A DNA stretch of 64,000 bases from Clusia tigrina (Eukaryota > Arthropoda > Insecta > Diptera > Clusiidae): contig OV050030.1 in NCBI GenBank assembly GCA_920105625.2, positions 246,357,889-246,421,888 on the forward strand. The letters run 5' to 3'. This document shows, one piece after another, positions 37,279 through 50,800 of the stretch (position 1 is the stretch's first letter; each line of letters starts with the position of its first letter). The position numbers were made by a program, and so were the translations under genes. The notes below the pieces were generated by a model, which was not told where the DNA came from, did no database searches, and saw nothing but the letters and a program-made list of their open reading frames with translations.

Positions 37279-40200
37279 CATATGAAAGCTTGTAACTTTT
37301 TACTGGAGCGTCATAAAACCTTGAAATTTTGTAACAATAAAGTACTCAAGCCTCTTGTCAATTTAAGTTATCGCTCAAATCTTTTCTACCCTTGAGTCCT
37401 AAATCAAACACTGATAAAACTTCAAATGGCCCTAACTTCTATACGGTACGTCCTACACCTATCAAAGTTTGCAACATACAAATACTTGTAACTTTTTAGT
37501 GGAGCGTCTTAAAACCTTGAAATTTTGTAACAATAAAGCACTCGAGCCTCTTGCCAATTTAAGCTATCTCTGAAAGCTATGCTACCCTTGAGTCCCAAAT
37601 CAAACACTGATAAAACTTCAAATGGCCCTAACTTCTGTATGGTACGTCCTACACCTATCAAAGTTTGCAACATACAAATGCTTGTAACTTTTTACTGGAG
37701 CGTCATAAAACCTTGAAATTTTGTAACAATAAAGTACTCGAGCCTCTTGTCAATTTAAGCTATCGCTCAAAGCTATGCTACCCTTGAGTCCCAAATCAAA
37801 CAGTGATACAACTTCAAATGGCCCTAACTTCTATACGGTACGTCCTACACCTATCAAAGTTTGCAACATACAAATGCTTGTAACTTTTTACTGGAGCATC
37901 ATAAAATCTTGAAATTTTGTAACAGTAAAGTACTCGAGCCTCTTTTCAAGTTAAGTTATCGCTCAAAGCTATGCTACACTTGAGTCACAAATCAAACACT
38001 GATAAAACTTCAAATGGCCCTAACTTCTATACGGTACGTCCTACACCTATCAAAGTTTGCAACATACAAATGCTTGTAACTTTTTACTGGAGTGTCATAA
38101 AACCTTGAAATTTTGTAACAATAAAGTACTCGAGCCTCTTGTCAATTTAAGTTATCGCTCAAATCTTTTCTACCCTTGAGTCCTAAATCAAACACTGATA
38201 AAACTTCAAATGGCCCTAACTTCAAACGGTACGTCCTACACCTATCAAAGTTTGCAACATACAAATGCTTGTAACTCTTTGCTGGAGCGTCTTAAAACCT
38301 TGAAATTTTGTAACAATAAAGCACCCGAGCCTCTTGTCAATTTAAGCTATCGCTGAAAGCTATGCTACCCTTGAGTCCCAAATCAAACACTGATAAAACT
38401 CCAAATGTCCCTAACTTCTATACGGTACGTCCTACACCTATCAAAGTTTGCAACATACAAATGCTTGTAACTTTTTACTGGAGCGTCATAAAACCTTGAA
38501 ATATTGTAACAATAAAGTACTCGAGCCTCTTGTCAATTTAAGATATCGCTCAAAGCTGTGCTACCCTTGAGTCCCAAATCAAACAGTGATAAAACTTCAA
38601 ATGGCCCTAACTTCTATACGGTACGTCCTACACCTATCAAAGTTTGCAACATACAAATACTTGTAACTTTTTACTGGAGCATCATAAAATCTTGAAATTT
38701 GGTAACAGTAAAGTAGTCGAGCCTCTTTTCAAGTTAAGTTATCGCTCAAAGCTATGCTACACTTGAGTCCCAAATCAAACACTGATAAAACTTCAAATGG
38801 CCCTAACTTCTATACGGTACGTCCTACACCTATCAAGGTTTGCAACATACAAATACTTGTAACTTTTTAGTGGAGCGTCTTAAAACCTTGAAATTTTGTA
38901 ACAATAAAGCACTCGAGCCTCTTGCCAATTTAAGCTATCTCTGAAAGCTATGCTACCCTTGAGTCCCAAATCAAACACTGATAAAACTTCAAATGGCCCT
39001 AACTTCTGTATGGTACGTCCTACACCTATCAAAGTTTGCAACATACAAATGCTTGTAACTTTTTACTGGAGCGTCATAAAACCTTGAAATTTTGTAACAA
39101 TAAAGTACTCGAGCCTCTTGTCAATTTAAGCTATCGCTCAAAGCTATGCTACCCTTGAGTCCCAAATCAAACAGTGATACAACTTCAAATGGCTCTAACT
39201 TCTATACGGTACGTCCTACACCTATCAAAGTTTGCAACATACAAATGCTTGTAACTTTTTACTGGAGCATCATAAAATCTTGAAATTTTGTAACAGTAAA
39301 GTACTCGAGCCTCTTGTCAATTTAAGTTATCGCTCAAATCTTTTCTACCCTTGAGTCCTAAATCAAACACTGATAAAACTTCAAATGGCCCTAACTTCTA
39401 TACGGTACGTCCTACACCTATCAAAGTTTGCAACATACAAATGCTTGTAACTCTTTGCTGGAGCGTCTTAAAACCTTGAAATTTTGTAACAATAAAGCAC
39501 CCGAGCCTCTTGTCAATTTAAGCTATCGCTGAAAGCTATGCTACCCTTGAGTCCCAAATCAAACACTGATAAAATTCCAAATGTCCCTAACTTCTATACG
39601 GTACGTCCTACACCTATCAAAGTTTGCAACATACAAATGCTTGTAACTTTTTACTGGAGCGTCATAAAACCTTGAAATATTGTAACAATAAAGTACTCGA
39701 GCCTCTTGTCAATTTAAGATATCGCTCAAAGCTGTGCTACCCTTGAGTCCCAAATCAAACAGTGATAAAACTTCAAATGGCCCTAACTTCTATACGGTAC
39801 GTCCTACACCTATCAAAGTTTGCAACATACAAATGCTTGTAACTTTTTACTGGAGCATCATAAAATCTTGAAATTTGGTAACAGTAAAGTACTCGAGCCT
39901 CTTTTCAAGTTAAGTTATCGCTCAAAGCTATGCTACACTTGAGTCCCAAATCAAACACTGATAAAACTTCAAATGGCCCTAACTTCTATACGGTACGTCC
40001 TTCACCTATCAAAGTTTGCAACATACAAATGCTTGTAACTTTTTACTGGAGCGTCATAAAACCTTGAAATATTGTAACAAGAAAGTACTCGAACCTCTTG
40101 TCAATTTAAGCTATCGCTCAAAGCTATGCTACCCTTGAGTCCCAAATCAAAACACTGATAAAACTTCAAATGGCCATAACTTCTATACGGTACGTCCTAC

Positions 40201-40414
40201 ACCTATCAAAGTTTGCAACATACAAATGCTTGTAACTTTTTACTGGAGCGTCATAAAACCTTGAAATTTTGTAACAATAAAGTACTCGAGCCTCTTGTCA
40301 ATTTAAGCTATCGCTCAAAGCTATGCTAGCCTTGACTCCCAAATCAAACACTGATAAAACTTCAAATGGCCCTAACTTCTATACGGTACGTCCTACACCT
40401 ATCAAAGTTTGCAA
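37279..40414 (+). repeat. 3136-bp HOR, copy 3
   Basis: One base shorter because of acttcaaacgg near 38220, where the other copies have acttctatacgg. It also has gagtcacaaatc near 37982. After 40415 the sequence departs from the unit (aatgcttg, then caatttatgttatc), marking the right edge. Confidence 0.9.
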
Positions 40415-43400
40415 CATATGAATGCTTGTAACTTTTTACTGGAGCGTCATAAAACCTTGAAATTTTGTAACAATAAAGTACTCGAGCCTCTTGTCAATTT
40501 ATGTTATCTCTCAAATCTTTTCTACCCTTGAGTCCTAAATCAAACACTGATAAAACTTCAAATGGCCCTAACTTCTATACGGTACGTCCTACACCTATTA
40601 AAGTTTGCAACATACAAATGCTTGTAACTTTTTACTGGAGCGTCATAAAACCTTGTAATTTTGTAACAATAAAGTACTCGAGCCTCTTGTCAATTTAAGC
40701 TATCGCTCAAAGCTATGCTACCCTTGAGTCCCAAATCAAACACTGATAAAACTTCAAATGGCCCTAACTTCTATACCGTACGTTCTACACCTATCAAAGT
40801 TTGCAACATACAAATGCTTGTAACTTTTTACTGGAGCGTCATAAAACCTTGAAATTTTGTAACCATAAAGTACTCGAATCTCTTGTCAATTTAAACTATC
40901 GCTCAAAGCTATGCTACCCTAGAGTCCCAATTCAAACACTGATAAAACTTCAAATGGTCCTAACTTCTATACGGTACATCCTACATCTATCATAGTTTGC
41001 AACATACAAATGCTTGTAACTTTTTACTGGAGTGTCATAAAACCTTGAAATTTTGTAACAATAAAGTAATCGAGCCTCTTGTCAATTTAAGCTATCGCTC
41101 AAAGCTATGCTATCCTTGAGTCCCAAATCAAACACTGATAAAACTTCAAATGGCCTTAACTTCTATACGGTACGTCCTACACCTATCAAAGTTTGCAACA
41201 TACAAACGCTTGTAACTTTTTACTGGAGCGTCATAAAACCTTGAAATTTTGTAACAATAAAGAACTCGAGCCTCTTGTCAATTTATGCTATCGCTCAAAG
41301 CTATTCTACCCTTGAGTCCAAATAAAACACTGATAAAACTTCAAATGGCCCTAACTTCTATACGGTACGTCCTACACCTATCAAAGTTTGCAGCATACAA
41401 ATGCTTGTAACTTTTTACTGGAGCATCATAAAATCTTGAAATTTTGTAACAGCAAAGTACTCGAGCCTCTTTTCAAAATAAGTTATCGCTCAAAGCTATG
41501 CTACACTTGAGTCCCAATTCAAACACTGATAAAACTTCAAATGGCCCTAACTTCTATACGGTACGTCCTACACCTATCAAAGTTTGCAACATACAAATGC
41601 TTGTAACTTTTTACTGGAGCGTCATAAAACCTTGAAATTTTGTAACAATAAAGCACTCGAGCCTCTTGTCAATTTAAGCTATCGCTCAAAGCTATGCTAC
41701 CCTTGAGTCCCAAATCAAACACTGATAAAACTTCAAATGGCCCTAACTTCTATACGGTGCGTCCTACACCTATCAAAGTTTCCAACATACAAATGCTTGT
41801 AACTTTTTACTGGAGCGTCATAAAACCTTGAAATTTTGTAACAATAAAGTACTCGAGCCTCTTGTCAATTTATGCTATCGCTCAAAGCTATGCTACCCTT
41901 GAGTCCAAATAAAACACTGATAAAACTTCAAATGGCCCTAACTTCTATACGGTACGTCCTACACCTATCAAAGTTTGCAACATACAAATGCTTGTAACTT
42001 TTTACTGGAGCGTCATAAAACCTTGAAATTTTTTCACAATAAAGACTCGAACCTCTTGTCAATTTAAGCTATCGCTCAAAGCTATGCTACACTTGATTCC
42101 CAAATCAAACACTGATAAAACTTCAAATGGCCCTAACTTCTATACGGTACGTCCTACACCTATCAAAGCTTGCAACATACAAATGCTTGTAACTTTTTAC
42201 TGGAGCGTCATAAAACCTTGAAATTTTGTAACAATAAAGTACTCGAACCTCTTGTCAATTTAAGCTATCGCTCAAAGCTATGCTACCCTTGAGTCCCAAA
42301 TCAAACACTGATAAAACTTCAAATGGCCCTAACTTCTATACGGTACGTCCTACACCTATCAAAGTTTCCAACATACAAATGCTTGAAACTTTTTACTGGA
42401 GCGTCATAAAACCTTGAAATTTTGTAACAATAAAGTACTCGAGCCTCTTCTCAATTTAAGCTATCGCTCAAAGCTATGTTACTCTTGAGTCCCAAATCAA
42501 ACACTGATAAAACTTCAAATGACCCTAACTTCTATACGGTACGTCCTACACCTATCAAAGTGTGCAACATACAAATGCTTGAAACTTTTTACTGGAGCGT
42601 CATAAAACCTTGAAATTTTGTAACAATAAAGTACTCGAGCCTCTTGTCAATTTAAACTATCGCTCAAAGCTATGCTACTCTTGAGTCCCAAATCAAAACA
42701 CTGATAAAACTTCAAATGGCCCTAACTTCTATACGGTACGTCCTACACCTATCAAAGTTTGCAACATACAAATGCTTGTAACTTTTTACTGGAGCGTCAT
42801 AAAACCTTGAAATTTTGTAACAATAAAGTACTCGAGCCTCTTGTCAATTTAAACTATCGCTCAAAGCTATGCTAGCCTTGAGTCCCAAATCAAACACTGA
42901 TAAAACTTCAAATGGCCCTAACTTTTATACGGTACGTCCTACACCTATCAAAGTTTGCAACATATGAATGCTTGTAACTTTTTACTGGAGCGTCATATAA
43001 CCTTGAAATTTTGTAACAATAAAGTACTCGAGCCTTATGCCAATTTAAGTTATCGCTCAAATCTTTTCTACCCTTGAGTCCTAAATCAAACACTGATAAA
43101 ACTTCAAATTGCCCTAACTTCTATACGGTACGTCCTACACCTATCAAAGTTTGCAGCATACAAATGCTTGTAACTTATTACTGGAGCATCATAAAATCTT
43201 GAAATTTTGTAACAATAAAGAACTCGAGCCTCTTGTCAATTTATGCTATCGCTCAAAGCTATGCTACCCTTGAGTCCCAAATCAAAACACTGATAAAACT
43301 TCAAATGGCCCTAACTTCTATACGGTACGTCCTACACCTATCAAAGTTTGCAACATACAAATGCTTGTAACTTTTTACTGGAGCGTCATAAAACCTTGAA

Positions 43401-46400
43401 ATTTTGTAACCATAAAGTACTGGAATCTCTTGTCAATTTAAACTATCGCTCAAAGCTATGCTACCCTAGAGTCCCAAATCAAACACTGATAAAACTTCAA
43501 ATGGCCCTAACTTCTATACGGTACGTCCTACACCTATCAAAGTTTGTAACATACAAATGCTTGTAACTTTTTAGTGGAGCGTCTTAAAACCTTGAAATTT
43601 TGTAACAATAAAGCACTCGAGCCTCTTGTCAATTTAAGCTATCGCTGAAAGCTATGCTACCCTTGAGTCCCAAATCAAACACTGATAAAACTTCAAATGG
43701 CCCTAACTTCTATACGGTACGTCCTACACCTATTAAAGTTTGCAACATACAAATGCTTGTAACTTTTTACTGGAGCGTCATAAAACCTAGAAATTTTGTA
43801 ACAGTAAAGTACTTGAGCCTCTTTTCAAGTTAAGTTATCGCTCAAAGCTATGCTACACTTGAATCCCAAATCAAACACGGATAAAACTTCAAATGGCCCT
43901 AACTTCTATACGGTACGTCCTACACCTATCAAAGTTTGCAACATACAAATGCTTGTAACTTTTTACTGGAGTGTCATAAAACCTTGAAATTTTGTAACAA
44001 TAAAGTACTGGAACCTCTTGTCAATTTAAGCTATCGCTCAAAGCTATGCTACCCTTGAGTCCCAAATCAAAACACTGATAAAACTTCAAATGGCCCTAAC
44101 TTCTATACGGTACGTCCTACACCTATCAAAGTTTGCAACATACAAATGCTTGTAACTTTTTACTGGAGCGTCATAAAACCTTGAAATTTAGTAACAATAA
44201 AGTACTCGAGCCTCTTGTCAATTTAAGCTTTCCCTCAAAGCTATGCTACCCTTGAGTCCCAAATCAAACACTGATAAAACTTCAAATGGCCCTAACTTCT
44301 ATACGGTACGTCCTACACCTATCAAAGTTTGCAACATACAAATGCTTGTAACTTTTTACTGGAGCGTCTTAAAACCTTGAAATTTTGTAACAATAAAGTA
44401 CTCGAGCCTCTTGTCAATTTAAGCTATCGCTGAAAGCTATGCTACCCTTGAGTCCCAAATCAAACACTGATAAAACTTCAAATGGCCCTAACTTCTATAC
44501 GGCACGACCTACACCTATCAAAGTTTGCAACATACAAATGCTTGTAACTTTTTACTGGAGCGTCATAAAACCTTGAAATTTTGTAACAATAAAGTACTCG
44601 AGCCTCTTGTCAATTTAAGCTATCGCTCAAAGCTATTCTAGCCTTGAGTCCCAAATCAAACACTGATAAAACTTTAAATGGCCCTAACTTCTATACGGTA
44701 CGTCCTACACCTATCAAAGTTTGCAACATATGAAAGCTTGTAACTTTTTACTGGAGCGTCATAAAACCTTGAAATTTTGTAACAATAAAGTACTCGAGCC
44801 TCTTGTCAATTTAAGTTATCGCTCAAATCTTTTCTACCCTTGAGTCCTAAATCAAACACTGATAAAACTTCAAATGGCCCTAACTTCTATACGGTACGTC
44901 CTACACCTATCAAAGTTTGCAACATACAAATACTTGTAACTTTTTAGTGGAGCGTCTTAAAACCTTGAAATTTTGTAACAATAAAGCACTCGAGCCTCTT
45001 GTCAATTTAAGCTATCGCTGAAAGCTATGCTACCCTTGAGTCCCAAATCAAACACTGATAAAACTTCAAATGGCCCTAACTTCTGTACGGTACGTCCTAC
45101 ACCTATCAAAGTTTGCAACATACAAATGCTTGTAACTTTTTACTGGAGCGTCATAAAACCTTGAAATTCTGTAACAATAAAGTACTCGAGCCTCTTGTCA
45201 ATTTAAGCTTTCGCTCAAAGTTATGCTACCCTTGAGTCCCAAATCAAACAGTGATACAACTTCAAATGGCCCTAACTTCTATACGGTACGTCCTACACCT
45301 ATCAAAGTTTGCAACAGACAAATGCTTGTAACTTTTTACTGGAGCATCATAAAATCTTGAAATTTTGTAACAGTAAAGTACTCGAGCCTCTTTTCAAGTT
45401 AAGTTATCGCTCAAAGCTATGCTACACTTGAGTCCCAAATCAAACACTGATAAAACTTCAAATGGCCCTAACTTCTATACGGTACGTCCTACACCTATCA
45501 AAGTTTGCAACATACAAATGCTTGTAACTTTTTACTGGAGCGTCATAAAACCTTGAAATTTTGTAACAATAAAGTACTCGAGGCTCTTGTCAATTTAAGT
45601 TATCGCTCAAATCTTTTCTACCCTTGAGTCCTAAATCAAACACTGATAAAACTTCAAATGGCCCTAACTTCTATACGGTACGTGCTACACCTATCAAAGT
45701 TTGCAACATACAAATGCTTGTAACTTTTTACTGGAGCGTCATAAAACCTTGAAATTTTGTAACAATAAAGTACTCGAGCCTCTTGTCAATTTAAGTTATC
45801 GCTCAAATCTTTTCTACCCTTGAGTCCTAAATCAAACACTGATAAAACTTCAAATGGCCCTAACTTCTATACGGTACGTCCCACACCTATCAAAGTTTGC
45901 AACATACAAATACTTGTAACTTTTTAGTGGAGCGTCTTAAAACCTTGAAATTTTGTAACAATAAAGCACTCGAGCCTCTTGTCAATTTAAGCTATCGCTG
46001 AAAGCTATGCTACCCTTGAGTCCCAAATCAAACACTGATAAAACTTCAAATGGCCCTAACTTCTGTACGGTACGTCCTACACCTATCAAAGTTTGCAACA
46101 TACAAATGCTTGTAACTTTTTACTGGAGCGTCATAAAACCTTGAAATTTTGTAACAATAAAGTACTCGAGCCTCTTGTCAATTTAAGCTATCGCTCAAAG
46201 CTATGCTACCCTTGAGTCCCCAATCAAACAGTGATACAACTTCAAATGGCCCTAACTTCTATACGGTACGTCCTACACCTATCAAAGTTTGCAACATACA
46301 AATGCTTGTAACTTTTTACTGGAGCATCATAAAATCTTGAAATTTTGTAACAGTAAAGTACTCGAGCCTCTTTTCAAGTTAAGTTATCGCTCAAAGCTAT

Positions 46401-47863
46401 GCTACACTTGAGTCCCAAATCAAACACTGATAAAACTTCAAATGGCCCTAACTTCTATACGGTACGTCCTACACCTATCAAAGTTTGCAACATACAAATG
46501 CTTGTAACTTTTTAATGGAGCGTCATAAAACCTTGAAATTTTGTAACAATAAAGTACTCGAGCCTCTTGTCAATTTAAGATATCGCTCAAATCTTTTCTA
46601 CCCTTGAGTCCTAAATCAAACACTGATAAAACTTCAAATGGCCCTAACTTCTATACGGTACGTCCTACACCTATCAAAGTTTGCAACATACAAATGCTTG
46701 TAACTCTTTGCTGGAGCGTCTTAAGACCTTGAAATTTTGTAACAATAAAGCACCCGAGCCTCTTGTCAATTTAAGCTATCGCTGAAAGCTATGCTACCCT
46801 TGAGTCCCAAATCAAACACTGATAAAACTCCAAATGGCCCTAACTTCTATACGGTACGTCCTACACCTATCAAAGTTTGCAACATACAAATGCTTGTAAC
46901 TTTTTACTGGAGCGTCATAAAACCTTGAAATATTGTAACAATAAAGTACTCGAGCCTCTTGTCAATTTAAGATATCGCTCAAAGCTGTGCTACCCTTGAG
47001 TCCCAAATCAAACAGTGATAAAACTTCAAATGGCCCTAACTTCTATACGGTACGTCCTACACCTATCAAAGTTTGCAACATACAAATGCTTGTAACTTTT
47101 TACTGGAGCATCATAAAATCTTGAAATTTTGTAACAGTAAAGTACTCGAGCCTCTTTTCAAGTTAAGTTATCGCTCAAAGCTGTGCTACCCTTGAGTCCC
47201 AAATCAAACAGTGATAAAACTTCAAATGGCCCTAACTTCTATACGGTACGTCCTACACCTATCAAAGTTTGCAACATACAAATGCTTGTAACTTTTTACT
47301 GGAGCGTCATAAAACCTTGAAATTTTGTAACAATAAAGTACTCGAGCCTCTTGTCAATTTAAGTTATCGCTCAAATCTTTTCTACCCTTGAGTCCTAAAT
47401 CAAACACTGATAAAACTTCAAATGGCCCTAACTTCTATACGGTACGTCCTACACCTATCAAAGTTTGCAACATACAAATGCTTGTAACTCTTTGCTGGAG
47501 CGTCTTAAGACCATGAAATTTTGTAACAATAAAGCACCCGAGCCTCTTGTCAATTTAAGCTATCGCTGAAAGCTATGCTACCCTTGAGTCCCAAATGAAA
47601 ACACTGATAAAACTTCAAATGGCCCTAACTTCTATACGGTACGTCCTACACCTATCAAAGTTTGCAACATACAAATGCTTGTAACTTTTTACTGGAGCGT
47701 CATAAAACCTTGAAATTTTGTAACAATAAAGTACTCGAGCCTCTTGTCAATTTAAGCTATCGCTCAAAGCTATGCTAGCCTTGAGTCCCAAATCAAACAC
47801 TGATAAAACTTCAAATGGCCCTAACTTCTATACGGTACGTCCTACACCTATCAAAGTTTGCAA
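40415..47863 (+). repeat. Domain 6, large block A (7449 bp)
   Basis: From the catatgaatg marker at 40415 to its equivalent at 47864. It contains the sequential variants ccttgtaattttg, ataccgtacgttc, gtaaccataaag, cagcatacaaatg, tttcaaaataag and gtttccaacatac. A second half, from about 44500, resembles the 3137-bp HOR of domain 5 (catatgaaag at 44727, tttttagtggagcg, ttctgtacgg). Within it one monomer carrying ctcaaatcttttctacc is duplicated near 45605 and 45801. Confidence 0.8.
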
Positions 47864-50800
47864 CATATGAATGCTTGTAACTTTTTACTGGAGCGTCATA
47901 AAACCTTGAAATTTTGTTAAAATAAAGTACTCGAGCCTCTTGTCAATTTATGTTATCGCTCAAATCTTTTCTACCCTTGAGTCCTAAATCAAACACTGAT
48001 AAAACTTCAAATGGCCCTAACTTCTATACGGTACGTCCTACACCTATCAAAGCTTGCAACATACAAATGCTTGTAACTTTTTACTGGAGCGTCATAAAAC
48101 CTTGTAATTTTGTAACAATAAAGTACTCGAGCCTCTTGTCAATTTAAGCTATCGCTCAAAGCTATGCTACCCTTGAGTCCCAAATCAAACACTGATAAAA
48201 CTTCAAATGGCCCTAACTTCTATACGGTACGTCCTACACCTATCAAAGTTTGCAACATACAAATGCTTGTAGCTTTTTACTGGAGCGTCATAAAACCTTG
48301 TAATTTTGTAACAATAAAGTACTCGAGCCTCTTGTCAATTTAAGCTATCGCTCAAAGCTATGCTACCCTTGAGTCCCAAATCAAACACTGATAAAACTTC
48401 AAATGGCCCTAACTTCTATACCGTACGTTCTACACCTATCAAAGTTTGCAACATACAAATGCTTGTAACTTTTTACTGGAGCGTCATAAAACCTTGAAAT
48501 TTTGTAACCATAAAGTACTCGAATCTCTTGTCAATTTAAATTATCGCTCAAAGCTATGCTACCCTAGAGTCCCAATTCAAACACTGATAAAACTTCAAAT
48601 GGTCCTAACTTCTATACGGTACGTCCTACATCTATCATAGTTTGCAACATACAAATGCTTGTAACTTTTTACTGGAGTGTCATAAAACCTTGAAATTTTG
48701 TAACAATAAAGTAATCGAGCCTCTTGTCAATTTAAGCTATCGCTCAAAGCTATGCTACCCTTGAGTCCCAAATCAAACACTGATAAAACTTCAAATGGCC
48801 TTAACTTCTATACGGTACGTCCTACACCTATCAAAGTTTGCAACATACAAACGCTTGTAACTTTTTACTGGAGCGTCATAAAACCTTGAAATTTTGTAAC
48901 AATAAAGAACTCGAGCCTCTTGTCAATTGATGCTATCGCTCAAAGCTATGCTACCCTTGAGTCCAAATAAAACACTGATAAAACTTCAAATGGCCCTAAC
49001 TTCTATACGGTACGTCCTACACCTATCAAAGTTTGCAGCATACAAATGCTTGTAACTTTTTACTGGAGCAGCATAAAATCTTGAAATTTTGTAACAGTAA
49101 AGTACTCGAGCCTCTTTTCAAAATAAGTTATCGCTCAAAGCTATGCTACACTTGAGTCCCAATTCAAACACTGATAAAACTTCAAATGGCCCTAACTTCT
49201 ATACGGTACGTCCTACACCTATCAAAGTTTGCAACATACAAATGCTTGTAACTTTTTACTGGAGCGTCATAAAACCTTGAAATTTTGTAACAATAAAGTA
49301 CTCGAGCCTCTTGTCAATTTAAGCTATCGCTCAAAGCTATGCTACCCTTGAGTCCCAAATCAAACACTGATAAAACTTCAAATGGCCCTAACTTCTATAC
49401 GGTGCGTCCTACACCTACCAAAGCTTGCAACATACAAATGCTTGTAACTTTTTACTGGAGCGTCATAAAACCTTGAAATTTTGTAACAATAAAGTACTCG
49501 AACCTCTTGTCAATTTAAGCTATCGCTCAAAGCTATGCTACCCTCGAGTCCCAAATCAAACACTGATAAAACTTCAAATGGCCCTAACTTCTATACAGTA
49601 CGTCCTACACCTATCAAAGTTTCCAACATACAAATGCTTGAAACTTTTTACTGGAGCGTCATAAAACCTTGAAATTTTGTAACAATAAAGTACTCGAGCC
49701 TCTTCTCAATTTAAGCTATCGCTGAAAGCTATGTTACTCTTGAGTCCCAAATCAAACACTGATAAAACTTCAAATGACCCTAACTTCTATACGGTACGTC
49801 CTACACCTATCAAAGTGTGCAACATACAAATGCTTGAAACTTTTTACTGGAGCGTCATAAAACCTTGAAATTTTGTAACAATAAAGTACTCGAGCCTCTT
49901 GTCAATTTAAACTATCGCTCAAAGCTATGCTACCCTTGAGTCCCAAATCAAAACACTGATAAAACTTCAAATGGCCCTAACTTCTATATGGTACGTCCTA
50001 CACCTATCAAAGTTTGCAACATACAAATGCTTGTAACTTTTTACTGGAGCGTCATAAAACCTTGAAATTTTGTAACAATAAAGTACTCGAGCCTCTTGTC
50101 AATTTAAGCTATCGCTCAAAGCTATGCTAGCCTTGAGTCCCAAATCAAACACTGATAAAACTTCAAATGGCCCTAACTTTTATACGGTACGTCCTACACC
50201 TATCAAAGTTTGCAACATATGAATGCTTGTAACTTTTTACTGGAGCGTCATATAACCTTGAAATTTTGTAACAATAAAGTACTCGAGCCTCTTGCCAATT
50301 TAAGTTATCGCTCAAATCTTTTCTACCCTTGAGTCCTAAATCAAACACTGATAAAACTTCAAATTGCCCTAACTTCTATACGGTACGTCCTACACCTATC
50401 AAAGTTTGCAGCATACAAATGCTTGTAACTTTTTACTGGAGCATCATAAAATCTTGAAATTTTGTAACAATAAAGAACTCGAGCCTCTTGTCAATTTATG
50501 CTATCGCTCAAAGCTATGCTACCCTTGAGTCCCAAATCAAAACACTGATAAAACTTCAAATGGCCCTAACTTCTATACGGTACGTCCTACACCTATCAAA
50601 GTTTGCAACATACAAATGCTTGTAACTTTTTACTGGAGCGTCATAAAACCTTGAAATTTTGTAACCATAAAGTACTGGAATCTCTTGTCAATTTAAACTA
50701 TCGCTCAAAGCTATGCTACCCTAGAGTCCCAAATCAAACATTGATAAAACTTCAAATGGTCCTAACTTCTATACGGTACGTCCTACATCTATCATAGTTT

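Larger units (their letters stand above)
31005..40414 (+). repeat. Domain 5: 16-monomer HOR, three tandem copies
   Basis: Three consecutive units of 3137, 3137 and 3136 bp, delimited here by the variant catatgaaag at 31005, 34142 and 37279 and by the related catatgaatg at 40415. ttctgtatgg markers alternate at spacings of 1372 and 1765 bp (near 31361, 32733, 34498, 35870, 37635 and 39006), summing to 3137. Copies differ at only a few bases by eye. This is the most regular and probably the most recently amplified part of the window. Confidence 0.92.

Noticed and set aside
31005..40414. LTR retrotransposon or other mobile element suggested by long direct repeats
   Set aside because: The 3137-bp repeats consist wholly of satellite monomers, with no internal coding region, primer-binding site or terminal inverted repeats.
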